DNA of 64,000 nt, taken from positions 2,922,562 through 2,986,561 of the forward strand of contig AP024673.1 of assembly GCA_025998675.1 (NCBI GenBank). The letters run 5' to 3'. The stretch comes from Fimbriimonadales bacterium. GTDB lineage: Bacteria; Armatimonadota; Fimbriimonadia; Fimbriimonadales; GBS-DC. Under the pieces are notes generated by a model. That model was not told where the DNA came from and searched no databases. It saw only the letters and a list, made by a program, of their open reading frames with translations. The translations under genes were made by a program, and so were the position numbers. This document shows, piece after piece, positions 56,462 through 64,000 of this stretch. Position 1 is the stretch's first letter, and each line of letters starts with the position of its first letter.

Positions 56462-57892
56462 CTACAAGCGTCCACTCACAAGCAACCGCTGCCCGCCCTG
56501 TGAACCGGGCGCCGCCAGTGAGCCTGTCGGGTCGTAGTCCGCCGACGACCCGGTCGGCAGCTGATTCAGCAGATTGATGGCGTTGGCGAGCGCTTCGGCG
56601 CTGTTGGCATGCGTCTCGGCAATCCACTCGATGCGTTCTGCTGAGGTGCCGCGAATTGCGTCGCGCACGCCGTTCACATAATGCTCGCGATCCATCAGCG
56701 GGTCAGCGGACGGCTCGCCGCGCACCCAGCGCGACCCGCGCTCTGCCAGCTCGGGATACGATTGCAGCTCGCGGCGCGTTTGATTGGCGGAGTCCACTCG
56801 ATCCAGCCAGCGATTGACCCAGCTGGGCGTGCGCTGGAACAGCCCAATGCGTCCCGCCGACGCCACACGCACGCTACCAGCCGCCGTCGCGCGTTTCTCG
56901 ACTGCAAACAGCCAGCCCTCGACCGACTCCGTATGCGCCAGCGACTGGTCGAGACGCTCGAATTGCACCGTATGGAACCGATACGCCAGCCAGCGCGGTT
57001 CGCGCGGGCAGCGCCACGGCTCGACGCCGTCGTCGTAGATTACGCGAATCCGCCAGACGCCCGCACGCGCCATCGAGACAATCCGCCCGCGCGAGTCGTA
57101 CTCCACCGCAATTGGCTGCGGAACCCAGAGACGCAGGCGCACACGCGAGAAGCCGTTCGGCTCGTAGCGCACAAAGCACCCCCCGCGCGGATGCCAGTAC
57201 CAGTGTTTTGGCTCCACGAGGATTTTGTCGTTCGGGTCGAGCGGACGCATGACGAGCTGTTCCAGCTCCTGATAGCTGCGCGCGCCTTCGGTGAGGTAGC
57301 GTCGCACGCGATTCTCCAGCTCAATCAGGGGGCGCAGCGCCTCGCGCACCTGGGGCAGGAGCCGACGCACGACCTCGTCGCGCAGCGCGTCGACTCCAAC
57401 CCCGTCCAGCTCGCGGATTTCCTGCGGGGTGAGCAGTCGTTCCGCAGCGGCGCGGGCGCGCCCCTTGAGCGCGGAGGGCTTCACGCGCGAGAGCAAGCCC
57501 CACACCAGCGCCTGCGCGTCGCTCCACTCCACCTCCTCGCGCTCGGTGTAGCGCCGTACCAGGTTGTGGAAGATACCCGCCGTGCGCCCCTTGTACGGCG
57601 CGGGCAAATACCCCAGCGCCTTATGGGGTGCATACGATGCATGCCGCCCGCAGAATGAATGAACCGTGATTTCATACAGTCCAGGCGCCAGACGCCACGC
57701 GCCGCCCGACGGACGGTCGCCTGCGCGCAGCGGCTGATACACGCTCGGCTGGAATGTATCCAGACAGCGCAGGGGCATCGGCGCGTCGCTCATCGAGGTC
57801 GTCAGCGGCGACTGGTCGGGCGCGAAGAGCCGCTCCAAACGCGGGAGCTGTTCCCCCAGTTCAGGCACGCGGGGCAGGCGTTGCATACTCAC
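56462..57892 (-). CDS. Uncharacterised protein, possibly phage/portal-like or structural
   Basis: 476 residues, not recognised. The N-terminal ~60 residues are Pro-rich (APMPLRCLDTFQPSVYQPL). A helical basic centre (SRVKPSALKGRARAAAERLL, LPQVREALRPLIELENRVRR) is followed by a beta-rich part with Trp/Tyr-dense LVEPKHWYWHPRGGCFVRYE and a helical Asn/Ala-rich C-terminus (IAETHANSAEALANAINLLN). No signal peptide or membrane segment seen. GTG 57892 (or ATG 57886) starts within the stop of the upstream gene. Both probably form one unit. No function assigned. Confidence 0.5.
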   Translation of the reverse strand: MSMQRLPRVPELGEQLPRLERLFAPDQSPLTTSMSDAPMPLRCLDTFQPSVYQPLRAGDRPSGGAWRLAPGLYEITVHSFCGRHASYAPHKALGYLPAPYKGRTAGIFHNLVRRYTEREEVEWSDAQALVWGLLSRVKPSALKGRARAAAERLLTPQEIRELDGVGVDALRDEVVRRLLPQVREALRPLIELENRVRRYLTEGARSYQELEQLVMRPLDPNDKILVEPKHWYWHPRGGCFVRYEPNGFSRVRLRLWVPQPIAVEYDSRGRIVSMARAGVWRIRVIYDDGVEPWRCPREPRWLAYRFHTVQFERLDQSLAHTESVEGWLFAVEKRATAAGSVRVASAGRIGLFQRTPSWVNRWLDRVDSANQTRRELQSYPELAERGSRWVRGEPSADPLMDREHYVNGVRDAIRGTSAERIEWIAETHANSAEALANAINLLNQLPTGSSADYDPTGSLAAPGSQGGQRLLVSGRL

Positions 57893-58557
57893 ATGCCTCC
57901 CGAATCGGACGCGCCATCTTCTTTAAGGAAGATACGGAACCCTTTCAACGGCGGCTTGCCGCCGGTCGAGCGGAACTGAATGAGCAGCTTGTCGGGTTGT
58001 CCTACCTCCCTAAGCTGATTGCTGGCGTCGCCGAACTCCAGGCGCGTCGTGAAGCCGTCCGCGCGTACAATCGAGTTGTATTGCTGGCTGAATCGGGAGG
58101 CGGCAAGACTCAGCTGACGCCCCGCGTCGTCCAGCAGCTGGATACTGCCCAGCCCGCTCCCGTACAGCGAAATGGTGTTCTGGGTCAGGTTGCGGAACTC
58201 CACCGTCGCGGCGTAGCCTGGACCGGGTCCGAACGGATTGGGAATCGGCTCGATTTTCGAAACACGCACGCGCCAAGTGCCGTTGCTCAGCCATTCGCCA
58301 ATGCGTCCCTCAATCATGTCGCCCTGCAAGCGCCCCCGCACGGGTTCGAACTGTATCTCGATGCGTCCACCCGATTGAGAGACCAGCGCGCCCGCGTCGC
58401 GCAGCGCCGCGATGGAAACATAGGTCTTGTTGTTGGAGACTACCACATCTGCCGTCTCCTTGCCGTTGATGAACACACGCGCGCGCTGGAAGGCGAACAG
58501 CATGCCCAGCAACGCCAGCGCGCCCAGAAGCATGCCCGCAATTTTGTTGAATCGCAT
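57889..58557 (-). CDS. Membrane-anchored protein with a copper-amine-oxidase-N-like domain
   Basis: 222 residues. One N-terminal transmembrane helix or uncleaved signal (KIAGMLLGALALLGMLFAF), then a short stretch like the amine-oxidase N-terminal domain (VFINGKETADVVVSNNKTYV and SIAALRDAGALVSQ). The remaining ~130 residues look like an Ig-like sandwich (GYAATVEFRNLTQNTISLYG). Exposed outside the cytoplasm. ATG 58557 with AGGAGG 9 nt upstream. The end overlaps the start of the unknown 476-residue gene by 4 nt. Confidence 0.65.
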   Translation of the reverse strand: MRFNKIAGMLLGALALLGMLFAFQRARVFINGKETADVVVSNNKTYVSIAALRDAGALVSQSGGRIEIQFEPVRGRLQGDMIEGRIGEWLSNGTWRVRVSKIEPIPNPFGPGPGYAATVEFRNLTQNTISLYGSGLGSIQLLDDAGRQLSLAASRFSQQYNSIVRADGFTTRLEFGDASNQLREVGQPDKLLIQFRSTGGKPPLKGFRIFLKEDGASDSGGM

Positions 58558-58650
58558 AGCCCATAACCTCCTGAACGAATTATCGGAGTGAAAGCCTACT
58601 TTGCACAGAGCGGCGCGGCGGGGGCGCTTTCACCCCCGCCGCGTGTTGCG

Positions 58651-59052
58651 TTAACACCCGCTCCCGAAGTTAAACAGCACAGTCAGCAGGTCAGCGTCGT
58701 CCACTGTCGCGTCGCAGTTCAGGTCGGCGGGGTTCAAGCCCGTCGCGCCGAAGTTGAACAGTACGGTCAGCAGGTCGGCGTCGTCCACACAACCGTTGCC
58801 GTCCACATCGCCGTTGGAAATGATGCACGGCGTGAACCAGAAGCCGCCCGTGAGGCTGAAGCTGCCCCCCGTGAGCGCACTGCTGGCGTCGGGCTGACCC
58901 ACCGTGCCGCCGAGGTTGAAAGTACCCCCCGTGGCGAAGGTAATCCCGCCGCCGTCAATCGTCCACCAGCTCAGGTCATAGCCGCCCCCTGATTGGGCGC
59001 ACGCGACGCCGATCAGCATCGCAACAAACGCACTCATCATCAGTGTTCTCAT
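58651..59052 (-). CDS. Secreted protein with dockerin-like double calcium loop
   Basis: 133 residues. Signal peptide (about 1-19, MSAFVAMLIGVACA), then a Gly-rich beta segment (WWTIDGGGITFATGG, GGTVGQPDASSALTGGSFSL) of a type common in Planctomycetes and related phyla. The C-terminus carries two EF-hand-like repeats, DVDGNGCVDDADLLTVLFNF and DLNCDATVDDADLLTVLFNF, each with a Cys, which resembles type I dockerin. No cohesin was seen in the window. Probably cell surface attached or secreted. Confidence 0.75.
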   Translation of the reverse strand: MRTLMMSAFVAMLIGVACAQSGGGYDLSWWTIDGGGITFATGGTFNLGGTVGQPDASSALTGGSFSLTGGFWFTPCIISNGDVDGNGCVDDADLLTVLFNFGATGLNPADLNCDATVDDADLLTVLFNFGSGC

Positions 59053-59090
59053 CGTTGTTGACCTCCATCGTTTGTTGTTGTTCCCCTCTC

Positions 59091-59116
59091 CCGCCCGCGG
59101 GAGAGGGGCAAGGGGT
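59091..59116. terminator. Hairpin between the protease gene and the dockerin-like gene
   Basis: CCCCTCTCCC and GGGAGAGGGG pair around GCCCGC. It lies 8 nt after the protease stop (59124, minus strand), followed on that strand by AACAACAACAAACG, so no T-run. Similar to the hairpin after rpoC (34839-34868). Confidence 0.5.
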
Positions 59117-59123
59117 GCGCGAA

Positions 59124-60674
59124 TCATGGCGCGCCGATGCGCACGACGCCCGAAGCGCCCTCGCGTTCCAGTCGCATCGGGCGCCAGAGGGTGAACCGCT
59201 CGTTGTAGTTGCCGGGCACGATGCGCACGGTACCGTTGCTGGGCACGCAGAAGGCGCCTTCGTACACGGTGTTGAACGGGTTCGACGAAGTGCCGCGTTC
59301 GGTGCTGCCGTCGTTGCCCGGATCGCCCGCAACGGCGCGGTTCACAAAGGTCGGGTTCGCAGGGTTGAACAGATACCACCTGACCTCAGGAAACGCGACA
59401 TCGAGTCGCCCGAAATTAGACTCGTTGGTACAGTCCGATGGACCACATGACAGCGTGCCCCGCGCCCTTCGATTGATATCATACAGAGGCGAGCCAGAAT
59501 CGCCCCTCGAACCCAGTCCAGTCGTACTAATCATCCGAAAGGTACCAGCGGTTCCAAAGCAGGTGGTATCGGATGTCTTGGTACCAAACTGAATTCGTTT
59601 GGGGTAGCCCCTTGGATGACCGATTGTAACGACTGAAGAACCGATAGGCAGGTACGAAGAATCCCACCCGATGTAGCTATCGCTGCCGGGAGGCGTGTAC
59701 AGCCCAAGCAGCGTCCAGTCGGAACTGGCGTCGGTCTTGAGCAGAAGCGTACCATCGTTGCGAGGGAGTGTGTTGGGGTTAGGCGGGTTCTTGCCGTTGC
59801 AAGTCTGGCTCTGGTAGAACCAGATGATAACCGCCGTGTTTGCCTCCGCTTGCGTTCCCAGACAGTGGCGCGCCGTCATCAGAATTGGCGAGAAGTCGCC
59901 TATGTCGCGAACGATTAGGGCGCCTGTGCAGAGAAAAGAATCGCCTGAAGAACTGAACAAGATTAGTCCAATGGCTCTCCCCTCGATGGAGTTTGCCCAG
60001 CTGGGATAGCACATCAGGTCGGTATGGCAATCGCCTGACTGTGGATAAAAGTCGGACCCCGTCAGATCTTTGTAGCAGTACAGGGCGCCCACAATGCGCG
60101 GCAACACCGAAGGAGGCGCCGTGTATTCCGCAGGGAGATAGAACTCCAGCCCGATGGTGTCGCCAAAAATGATGGTCGACCACCATGTGCCGTCCTCGTT
60201 CAGGGTGGGCGATGTATAGGGTCCAAAGGCGGACATCGTCACGGGGTCGTACACGCGCAGTTGCACGGGTCCAGGGTCGGTCATCATCACACGCAGGGCG
60301 GTAGCGTTGCGGGAGTGGAGCTCGATTCTTTTGATGCGACTCCCGTCGCTCAGGCGATGCCAGGGTGCCCGCTCGAAGATGGCTTCGGGTACTGGACCCA
60401 CATACCCGATTCGCAGGGAACGCGCTTGCGAATCTTCCTCCTCTGGCGGTGTTATCGTGGGGGGAAGCTCCACCCGGTAGGGTTTGATTTGAGGCGCCAG
60501 CACCTTTTGGGACTGATGGTAGATGAGGGAGAGGCGCGTAAACATTTCCTCTGGCATAACCGCCCCATCGGTGGTTATACTATCACCTGAACCCACGAAG
60601 TCGTCTTGTCCCCAGACCATCACGCAGGTGGCAATCGTTATGAACATGGATAATACTCTCAGGAGTCGTTTCAT
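59124..60674 (-). CDS. Secreted trypsin-like serine protease with C-terminal add-on
   Basis: 516 residues. Signal peptide (1-23), a large N-terminal beta region (about 30-220), then a chymotrypsin-fold domain. Catalytic triad: His270 in MTARHCLG, Asp319 in SSDWTLLGLY and Ser393 in RGDSGSPLYD. Three Cys pairs are likely. After about residue 455 comes GDPGNDGSTERGTSSNPFNT and IVPGNYNERFTLWRPMRLE, the opening of a pectate-lyase-like/parallel beta-helix domain that ends after only ~65 residues. Codon use and GC look lower in its middle part than in neighbours. ATG 60674 with AAGGAGG overlapping the previous stop. Confidence 0.8.
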   Translation of the reverse strand: MKRLLRVLSMFITIATCVMVWGQDDFVGSGDSITTDGAVMPEEMFTRLSLIYHQSQKVLAPQIKPYRVELPPTITPPEEEDSQARSLRIGYVGPVPEAIFERAPWHRLSDGSRIKRIELHSRNATALRVMMTDPGPVQLRVYDPVTMSAFGPYTSPTLNEDGTWWSTIIFGDTIGLEFYLPAEYTAPPSVLPRIVGALYCYKDLTGSDFYPQSGDCHTDLMCYPSWANSIEGRAIGLILFSSSGDSFLCTGALIVRDIGDFSPILMTARHCLGTQAEANTAVIIWFYQSQTCNGKNPPNPNTLPRNDGTLLLKTDASSDWTLLGLYTPPGSDSYIGWDSSYLPIGSSVVTIGHPRGYPKRIQFGTKTSDTTCFGTAGTFRMISTTGLGSRGDSGSPLYDINRRARGTLSCGPSDCTNESNFGRLDVAFPEVRWYLFNPANPTFVNRAVAGDPGNDGSTERGTSSNPFNTVYEGAFCVPSNGTVRIVPGNYNERFTLWRPMRLEREGASGVVRIGAP

Positions 60675-60687
60675 GCTCACCGCCTCC

Positions 60688-62349
60688 TTATTGCAGGTTG
60701 ACCAGCACCAGCACGAAGCCCGTCTGACCTTTCTCAAGGCGGGTCATCGCCTTGCCCAGAATCGCGCCCTGTGCCTGTTGCAGGTCGGTCGCCTTCATCG
60801 CGTAGCCGGGGCGTTCGGCGGTGGTCAGGAAGTCGCCCGGAACGATTGCGTGTTCCGTCGCGTCCGCGTAGACCCACACGCGCCCGCTGATGGCAATCGG
60901 CGAATGGTTCTCGCTGCCCTCCAGGTTGCCCAGCACGATGCCTTTGGACAGCCCATTCGCGCCCGCGACGATGCCTGCGACACGCTTATTGTACGCGCCG
61001 CGCGCCAGGCGGAGGTTGCCCGGGTTGTCGGGGTCAATTTCCACGACCATGCCGGGTTGCACTTCATCGGTGGTGGGGAACTTCTCGGCGAAGTCGGCGC
61101 CCGTGATTTCCAGCACATTCACGCGCGCCGTGCCGTTCACATGCAACTTCGCGGCGGGCGCGTTGGTGCCGATTCCCACATTCCCGTTGCCCTTGACGCG
61201 CATGGTTTCGGTGAAGCTGGCGCTGCTGCCATATCCGAAGGCGATATCCGCGCCGTTCCAGTCGGTATAGATTTGCAACAGATTCGCCTGGATTCCGAAT
61301 CCGTAGTGCGCGCTGGCGTTGGAACCCCACAGGCTAATCTTGTTGCCCGTCGTGCTGGCAAAAGAGAGCGGCGCGATAGGCGAGGTCGTCCCAATTCCCA
61401 CATTGCCGCCTGCCCGGAAATACATTCGGATGGCATTTGCAGCGTTCTCCCACAGCTGCAGGTTGGCGCCGCCCCCGTCAGTGGCGAAAAACCACTGGTT
61501 GGCAGAAGATGGAAAGCCTATTCGCAGGTGCCCCGTAGAACTATTGACCAGCATTCCACCGCTGACTTCCAGAGGATAGGTGGGATTGGTCGTCCCGATA
61601 CCGATATTGGAGCCGCTCTGGAAAATTACGGAGTCGCCCAGCGTGTTCGCGGCGGTGAACAGCGCGATGCGGTTCGCCGTGCCTGAGCCGCCCAAAAAGC
61701 TCGGCGCGCCCGTGATACGCGCCCACGGCACCGAGCCGCCCTGCAAAACGCCGCTCCAGCGCACATCGCCCGACACATCCAACGCGTGGGCAGGCGTTGA
61801 AGTGCCAATCCCGACGCGCCCCATGCTCATATCCACCGTCATTATAGAAGCGCTGCCCGCAACGAAGTTGAACTTGTCGCCCACATCTTGATATTGCAGC
61901 CCCCAGTTCGGGAACGCAGGCGAATGGGTAATCACCATGCGGTCGGCGTTGTTCGTGCCCGACTGGAACATGTTCAGCTGGGTTGCCGTGTTCGCATAGG
62001 GGGTCGCGCGAATCAGCACGCGCGGGGTGAGCGTCGTTGAGCCTACCTGAATCTCAAGGTAGCGATCCGCGCCTGTCCAGATGGACGCAGGCGGGTTGAG
62101 CTGCACGGTAAACAGCCCGTTGGACACATTCACGGTCAGCGCGCCCGAATCCCAGAGCACGGTAGTGTCTGTGGCGGTGGCGAAGATGCGGAATCGCATC
62201 GATTGTGAGGGGTTATTCAGGGGCGCGCCGCCCTGACGCAGGTAGCCCTGATAAGTGAACGATTGCGTTACGCCCTGTGCGGACGCGCCTACAAGAGTCG
62301 AAAGCGCAACCAGTGCGCTGAAAGCCGATACTACAAGCCATCGCTTCAT
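60688..62349 (-). CDS. Secreted tail-fibre-like repeat protein
   Basis: 553 residues. Signal peptide (1-25, WLVVSAFSALVALSTLVGASA). Then a jelly-roll-like start (TYQGYLRQGGAPLNNPSQSM), followed by repeats of the form GIGTxxPxxxLxVxG (four copies: TSTPAHALDVSG, TTNPTYPLEVSG, TTSPIAPLSFAS, TNAPAAKLHVNG), and a C-terminal part VLEITGADFAEKFPTTDEV to KGQTGFVLVLVNLQ typical of phage-tail-fibre or surface-adhesin trimers. Probably a fibrous surface protein. Upstream of and coupled to the protease gene (13-nt gap). ATG 62349 with AGGAGG 7 nt upstream. Confidence 0.75.
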   Translation of the reverse strand: MKRWLVVSAFSALVALSTLVGASAQGVTQSFTYQGYLRQGGAPLNNPSQSMRFRIFATATDTTVLWDSGALTVNVSNGLFTVQLNPPASIWTGADRYLEIQVGSTTLTPRVLIRATPYANTATQLNMFQSGTNNADRMVITHSPAFPNWGLQYQDVGDKFNFVAGSASIMTVDMSMGRVGIGTSTPAHALDVSGDVRWSGVLQGGSVPWARITGAPSFLGGSGTANRIALFTAANTLGDSVIFQSGSNIGIGTTNPTYPLEVSGGMLVNSSTGHLRIGFPSSANQWFFATDGGGANLQLWENAANAIRMYFRAGGNVGIGTTSPIAPLSFASTTGNKISLWGSNASAHYGFGIQANLLQIYTDWNGADIAFGYGSSASFTETMRVKGNGNVGIGTNAPAAKLHVNGTARVNVLEITGADFAEKFPTTDEVQPGMVVEIDPDNPGNLRLARGAYNKRVAGIVAGANGLSKGIVLGNLEGSENHSPIAISGRVWVYADATEHAIVPGDFLTTAERPGYAMKATDLQQAQGAILGKAMTRLEKGQTGFVLVLVNLQ

Positions 62350-62438
62350 CACATGACCTCCTGATTGGGATGTATCCCGCCTCTATTATCCACAGGGGGT
62401 CTTACAAAAGTCTTAACAAAACGGGGGTTTTTCGGGAC

Positions 62439-64000
62439 TTAAGTCCTAATTCGGGGGTTTTCAGGGGATATTTGCGCGGCGATTTGGGCGGCGAGGGCGC
62501 GGCACTGTTCGAGGGCGGGCAGGCGTCCCATTTCGATGTTGAGACGGATGGCTTCGTCGAGGGCGTTCTGGGCGCTGGGGAGATCGCCCAGCGTGTTGTA
62601 GGCGCAGGCGAGGTAGTAGAGCGTGTTCGCCTGCCATGGAGTCATCTGGGTGGTTTGCCAGAAGCGCAGGCACTCCTGCAAGCCGCGTATCGCGTCGGCG
62701 TCGGGCGAGGCGAGACCGCACACGCCGTAGGCGATGGTCTTGCTGAAGTGGAGGCGGTAGGTATCCTCCTGGAGTGCGCGCTGGCGGAGCGCGTGTTCGG
62801 CGTAGCGGCGCGCGGCGACCAGGTCGCCCAGTCCCAGCGCGGCGGTCGCCGCCAACTCCCACGCGATGGCAGCCTCATGCGGACGATGTGCGATTTCCCG
62901 CCGCGCGGTGAGCTGGAGCGCCGCCTGCAGCGCGTCTGCGTAGCGCCCCTGTGTGCGATAGAGCAGCCCCCGCAGCCAGTGGATGCTCTCGGCGTGGCGT
63001 CCCACCTGCGCGTTGAGCGTGTCAAGATTCGCGATAAGCTGCTCTGCCGAGTCGAAGGCGCCCTGCTGGATGTCGATGTAGGCGCGCGTATACAAGATGG
63101 TCAGCAGGCGCATCGGCGCGCCCAATCGCCGCGCAATGCTCTCCGCTTCGGCGAGGTACACGCGCGCCCGATCGTATGCGCCGCTGAAATAGAGCGGCTC
63201 CAGTAGGGCGTCTATCGCATCGAGCAACATCAGCGGGTCGCCCTGCTGGTGCGCGAACAGCACGGCTTGCGCGCGCCACTCTGCTGTATGGCGGTCGGGG
63301 AGCAGATAGCCCGCCAGATAGTGAATCGCCAGATGGAGCTGGGGGTAGTGCGGGCACGGATAGTACGCCCAGAGCCGCTCCCAGTGAGCGTTCACGGTGT
63401 CCATGTCGCGCAGAGCGAAGGCGATTTGCACCATCCAGTAGAGCGTCCAGCCGCGCGTTTCGTCGTCGACGGGCGCATCGGGCGATTCGGCAAGCGCGTG
63501 CGCCTGACGCGCCCAGTGAAAGGCTTGCTCGAACTCCTCCAGGGAGAAGAACAGGCGCGCGAGCAAGCATAAGCCGCGACAGTGTAAATCGGGCGATGTG
63601 TCGGGCGTTTGCACCGCGTGCGTCAGTTGCTCGCGCATCCAACCTGTGAATGGGCGCAGCGCCAGGTAGCGCTCCAGATGGATAAACAGCTGCAATCGCG
63701 ACTCGGCGCGCCCCTGTTCCCGCAGGTACACGAGCGTTTCCAGCAGCATCTCCCGATGGTCGTCCCAGAACGCCAGCCACTCGAACAGCTGCTCGGTGTA
63801 GCACTGGGCGTGGCGCGTGGCAGCCTGCGTGCAGACCCATGCACTGACCGCCTGCATCCACGCGCACTGTTCGTCGGGCGACTGGAGCGTCTGCGCGTAT
63901 TCACGCACGACCTCCAGCAGGCGGAATCGAGGGATGTCGCTGTTGGTCGTGCGGGTCGCCAGTCCCGCGTTGATTAAAAGCTCCAGCGCCTCGGCGATGG
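62439..64000 (-). CDS. TPR-rich C-terminal part of a predicted ATPase/transcriptional regulator, 5' end outside window
   Basis: About 520 residues inside the window; no stop upstream, so the gene continues beyond 64000. The visible start, ALELLINAGLATRTTNSD and RFRLLEVVREYAQTLQ, matches the end of the NB-ARC/winged-helix part of COG3903-type regulators, and the rest consists of about ten TPR-like helical repeats (ADALQAALQLTARREIAH, AWELAATAALGLGDLVAARRYAEHAL in two stretches). Such proteins often have an N-terminal DNA-binding or kinase-like domain. Targets unknown. The gap 62350-62438 holds no gene. Confidence 0.8.
   Translation of the reverse strand, partial: IAEALELLINAGLATRTTNSDIPRFRLLEVVREYAQTLQSPDEQCAWMQAVSAWVCTQAATRHAQCYTEQLFEWLAFWDDHREMLLETLVYLREQGRAESRLQLFIHLERYLALRPFTGWMREQLTHAVQTPDTSPDLHCRGLCLLARLFFSLEEFEQAFHWARQAHALAESPDAPVDDETRGWTLYWMVQIAFALRDMDTVNAHWERLWAYYPCPHYPQLHLAIHYLAGYLLPDRHTAEWRAQAVLFAHQQGDPLMLLDAIDALLEPLYFSGAYDRARVYLAEAESIARRLGAPMRLLTILYTRAYIDIQQGAFDSAEQLIANLDTLNAQVGRHAESIHWLRGLLYRTQGRYADALQAALQLTARREIAHRPHEAAIAWELAATAALGLGDLVAARRYAEHALRQRALQEDTYRLHFSKTIAYGVCGLASPDADAIRGLQECLRFWQTTQMTPWQANTLYYLACAYNTLGDLPSAQNALDEAIRLNIEMGRLPALEQCRALAAQIAAQISPENPRIRT

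Overview
The window looks like part of a bacterial chromosome with high GC content, probably from an Armatimonadota bacterium, possibly thermophilic. The best evidence is three prepilin-like proteins with the lineage-typical N-terminus [18 protein letters not shown], followed by [17 protein letters not shown] and a C-terminal H-X9-DG motif. No rRNA, tRNA, integrase, transposase or CRISPR array was seen. The taxonomic call is inference from protein style, not from a marker-gene tree.

Layout. 1-4676 (minus): a Na/Ca antiporter cut by the window edge, an orphan nuoL and an ABC exporter. 4726-14944 (plus): a secreted GH13 amylase, two H-X9-DG prepilins flanking alaS, glpX, a MoxR ATPase and a glycosyltransferase. 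14951-20474 (minus): SpoVR interrupted by a 404-residue intein, a third prepilin, an ANTAR response regulator and a Gfo/Idh/MocA oxidoreductase. 20595-25847: ftsE, ftsX and an orphan FecCD permease, a HicAB pair in opposite orientation, asnS and a PEGA lipoprotein. 26153-34822: rpoB and rpoC. 35118-37972 (minus): TIM-barrel isomerase, a PD-(D/E)XK-like small protein, Ppx/GppA and MgtC. 38032-43447 (plus): M16 protease, hybrid histidine kinase with an HPt partner, a FliJ-like protein and a lytic transglycosylase. 43452-51097: epimerase and sugar-binding lipoprotein (divergent), then DUF3160, FG-GAP protein, VapBC, GH10 xylanase and a MarR regulator. 51194-56460: oxidoreductase, R2-like ligand-binding oxidase, CARF-like protein, PIN-like nuclease, MNT nucleotidyltransferase with a HEPN remnant, and a D-2-hydroxyacid dehydrogenase. 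56462-64000 (minus): an unknown two-gene unit, a set of secreted or surface proteins (dockerin-like, trypsin-like protease, tail-fibre-like) and the C-terminal part of a TPR regulator.

How things fit together. Sugar metabolism recurs: amylase, xylanase, sugar-binding protein, two Gfo/Idh/MocA enzymes and an isomerase suggest a heterotroph that degrades plant or storage polysaccharides. The most unusual items are: (i) a tight operon joining R2lox to a stand-alone CARF-like sensor and a PIN-like RNase, with no CRISPR locus nearby; (ii) an intein with a LAGLIDADG endonuclease and an extra helix-turn-helix inside the most conserved SpoVR motif; (iii) a dispersed ~130-bp repeat, seen three to four times, that folds into a three-way junction with apparently covarying arms; and (iv) a recurring -10 box GGTAYAMT placed 6-9 nt before start codons, implying leaderless mRNAs.

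Most long ORFs opposite real genes are artefacts of the GC-rich third codon position and are left out.
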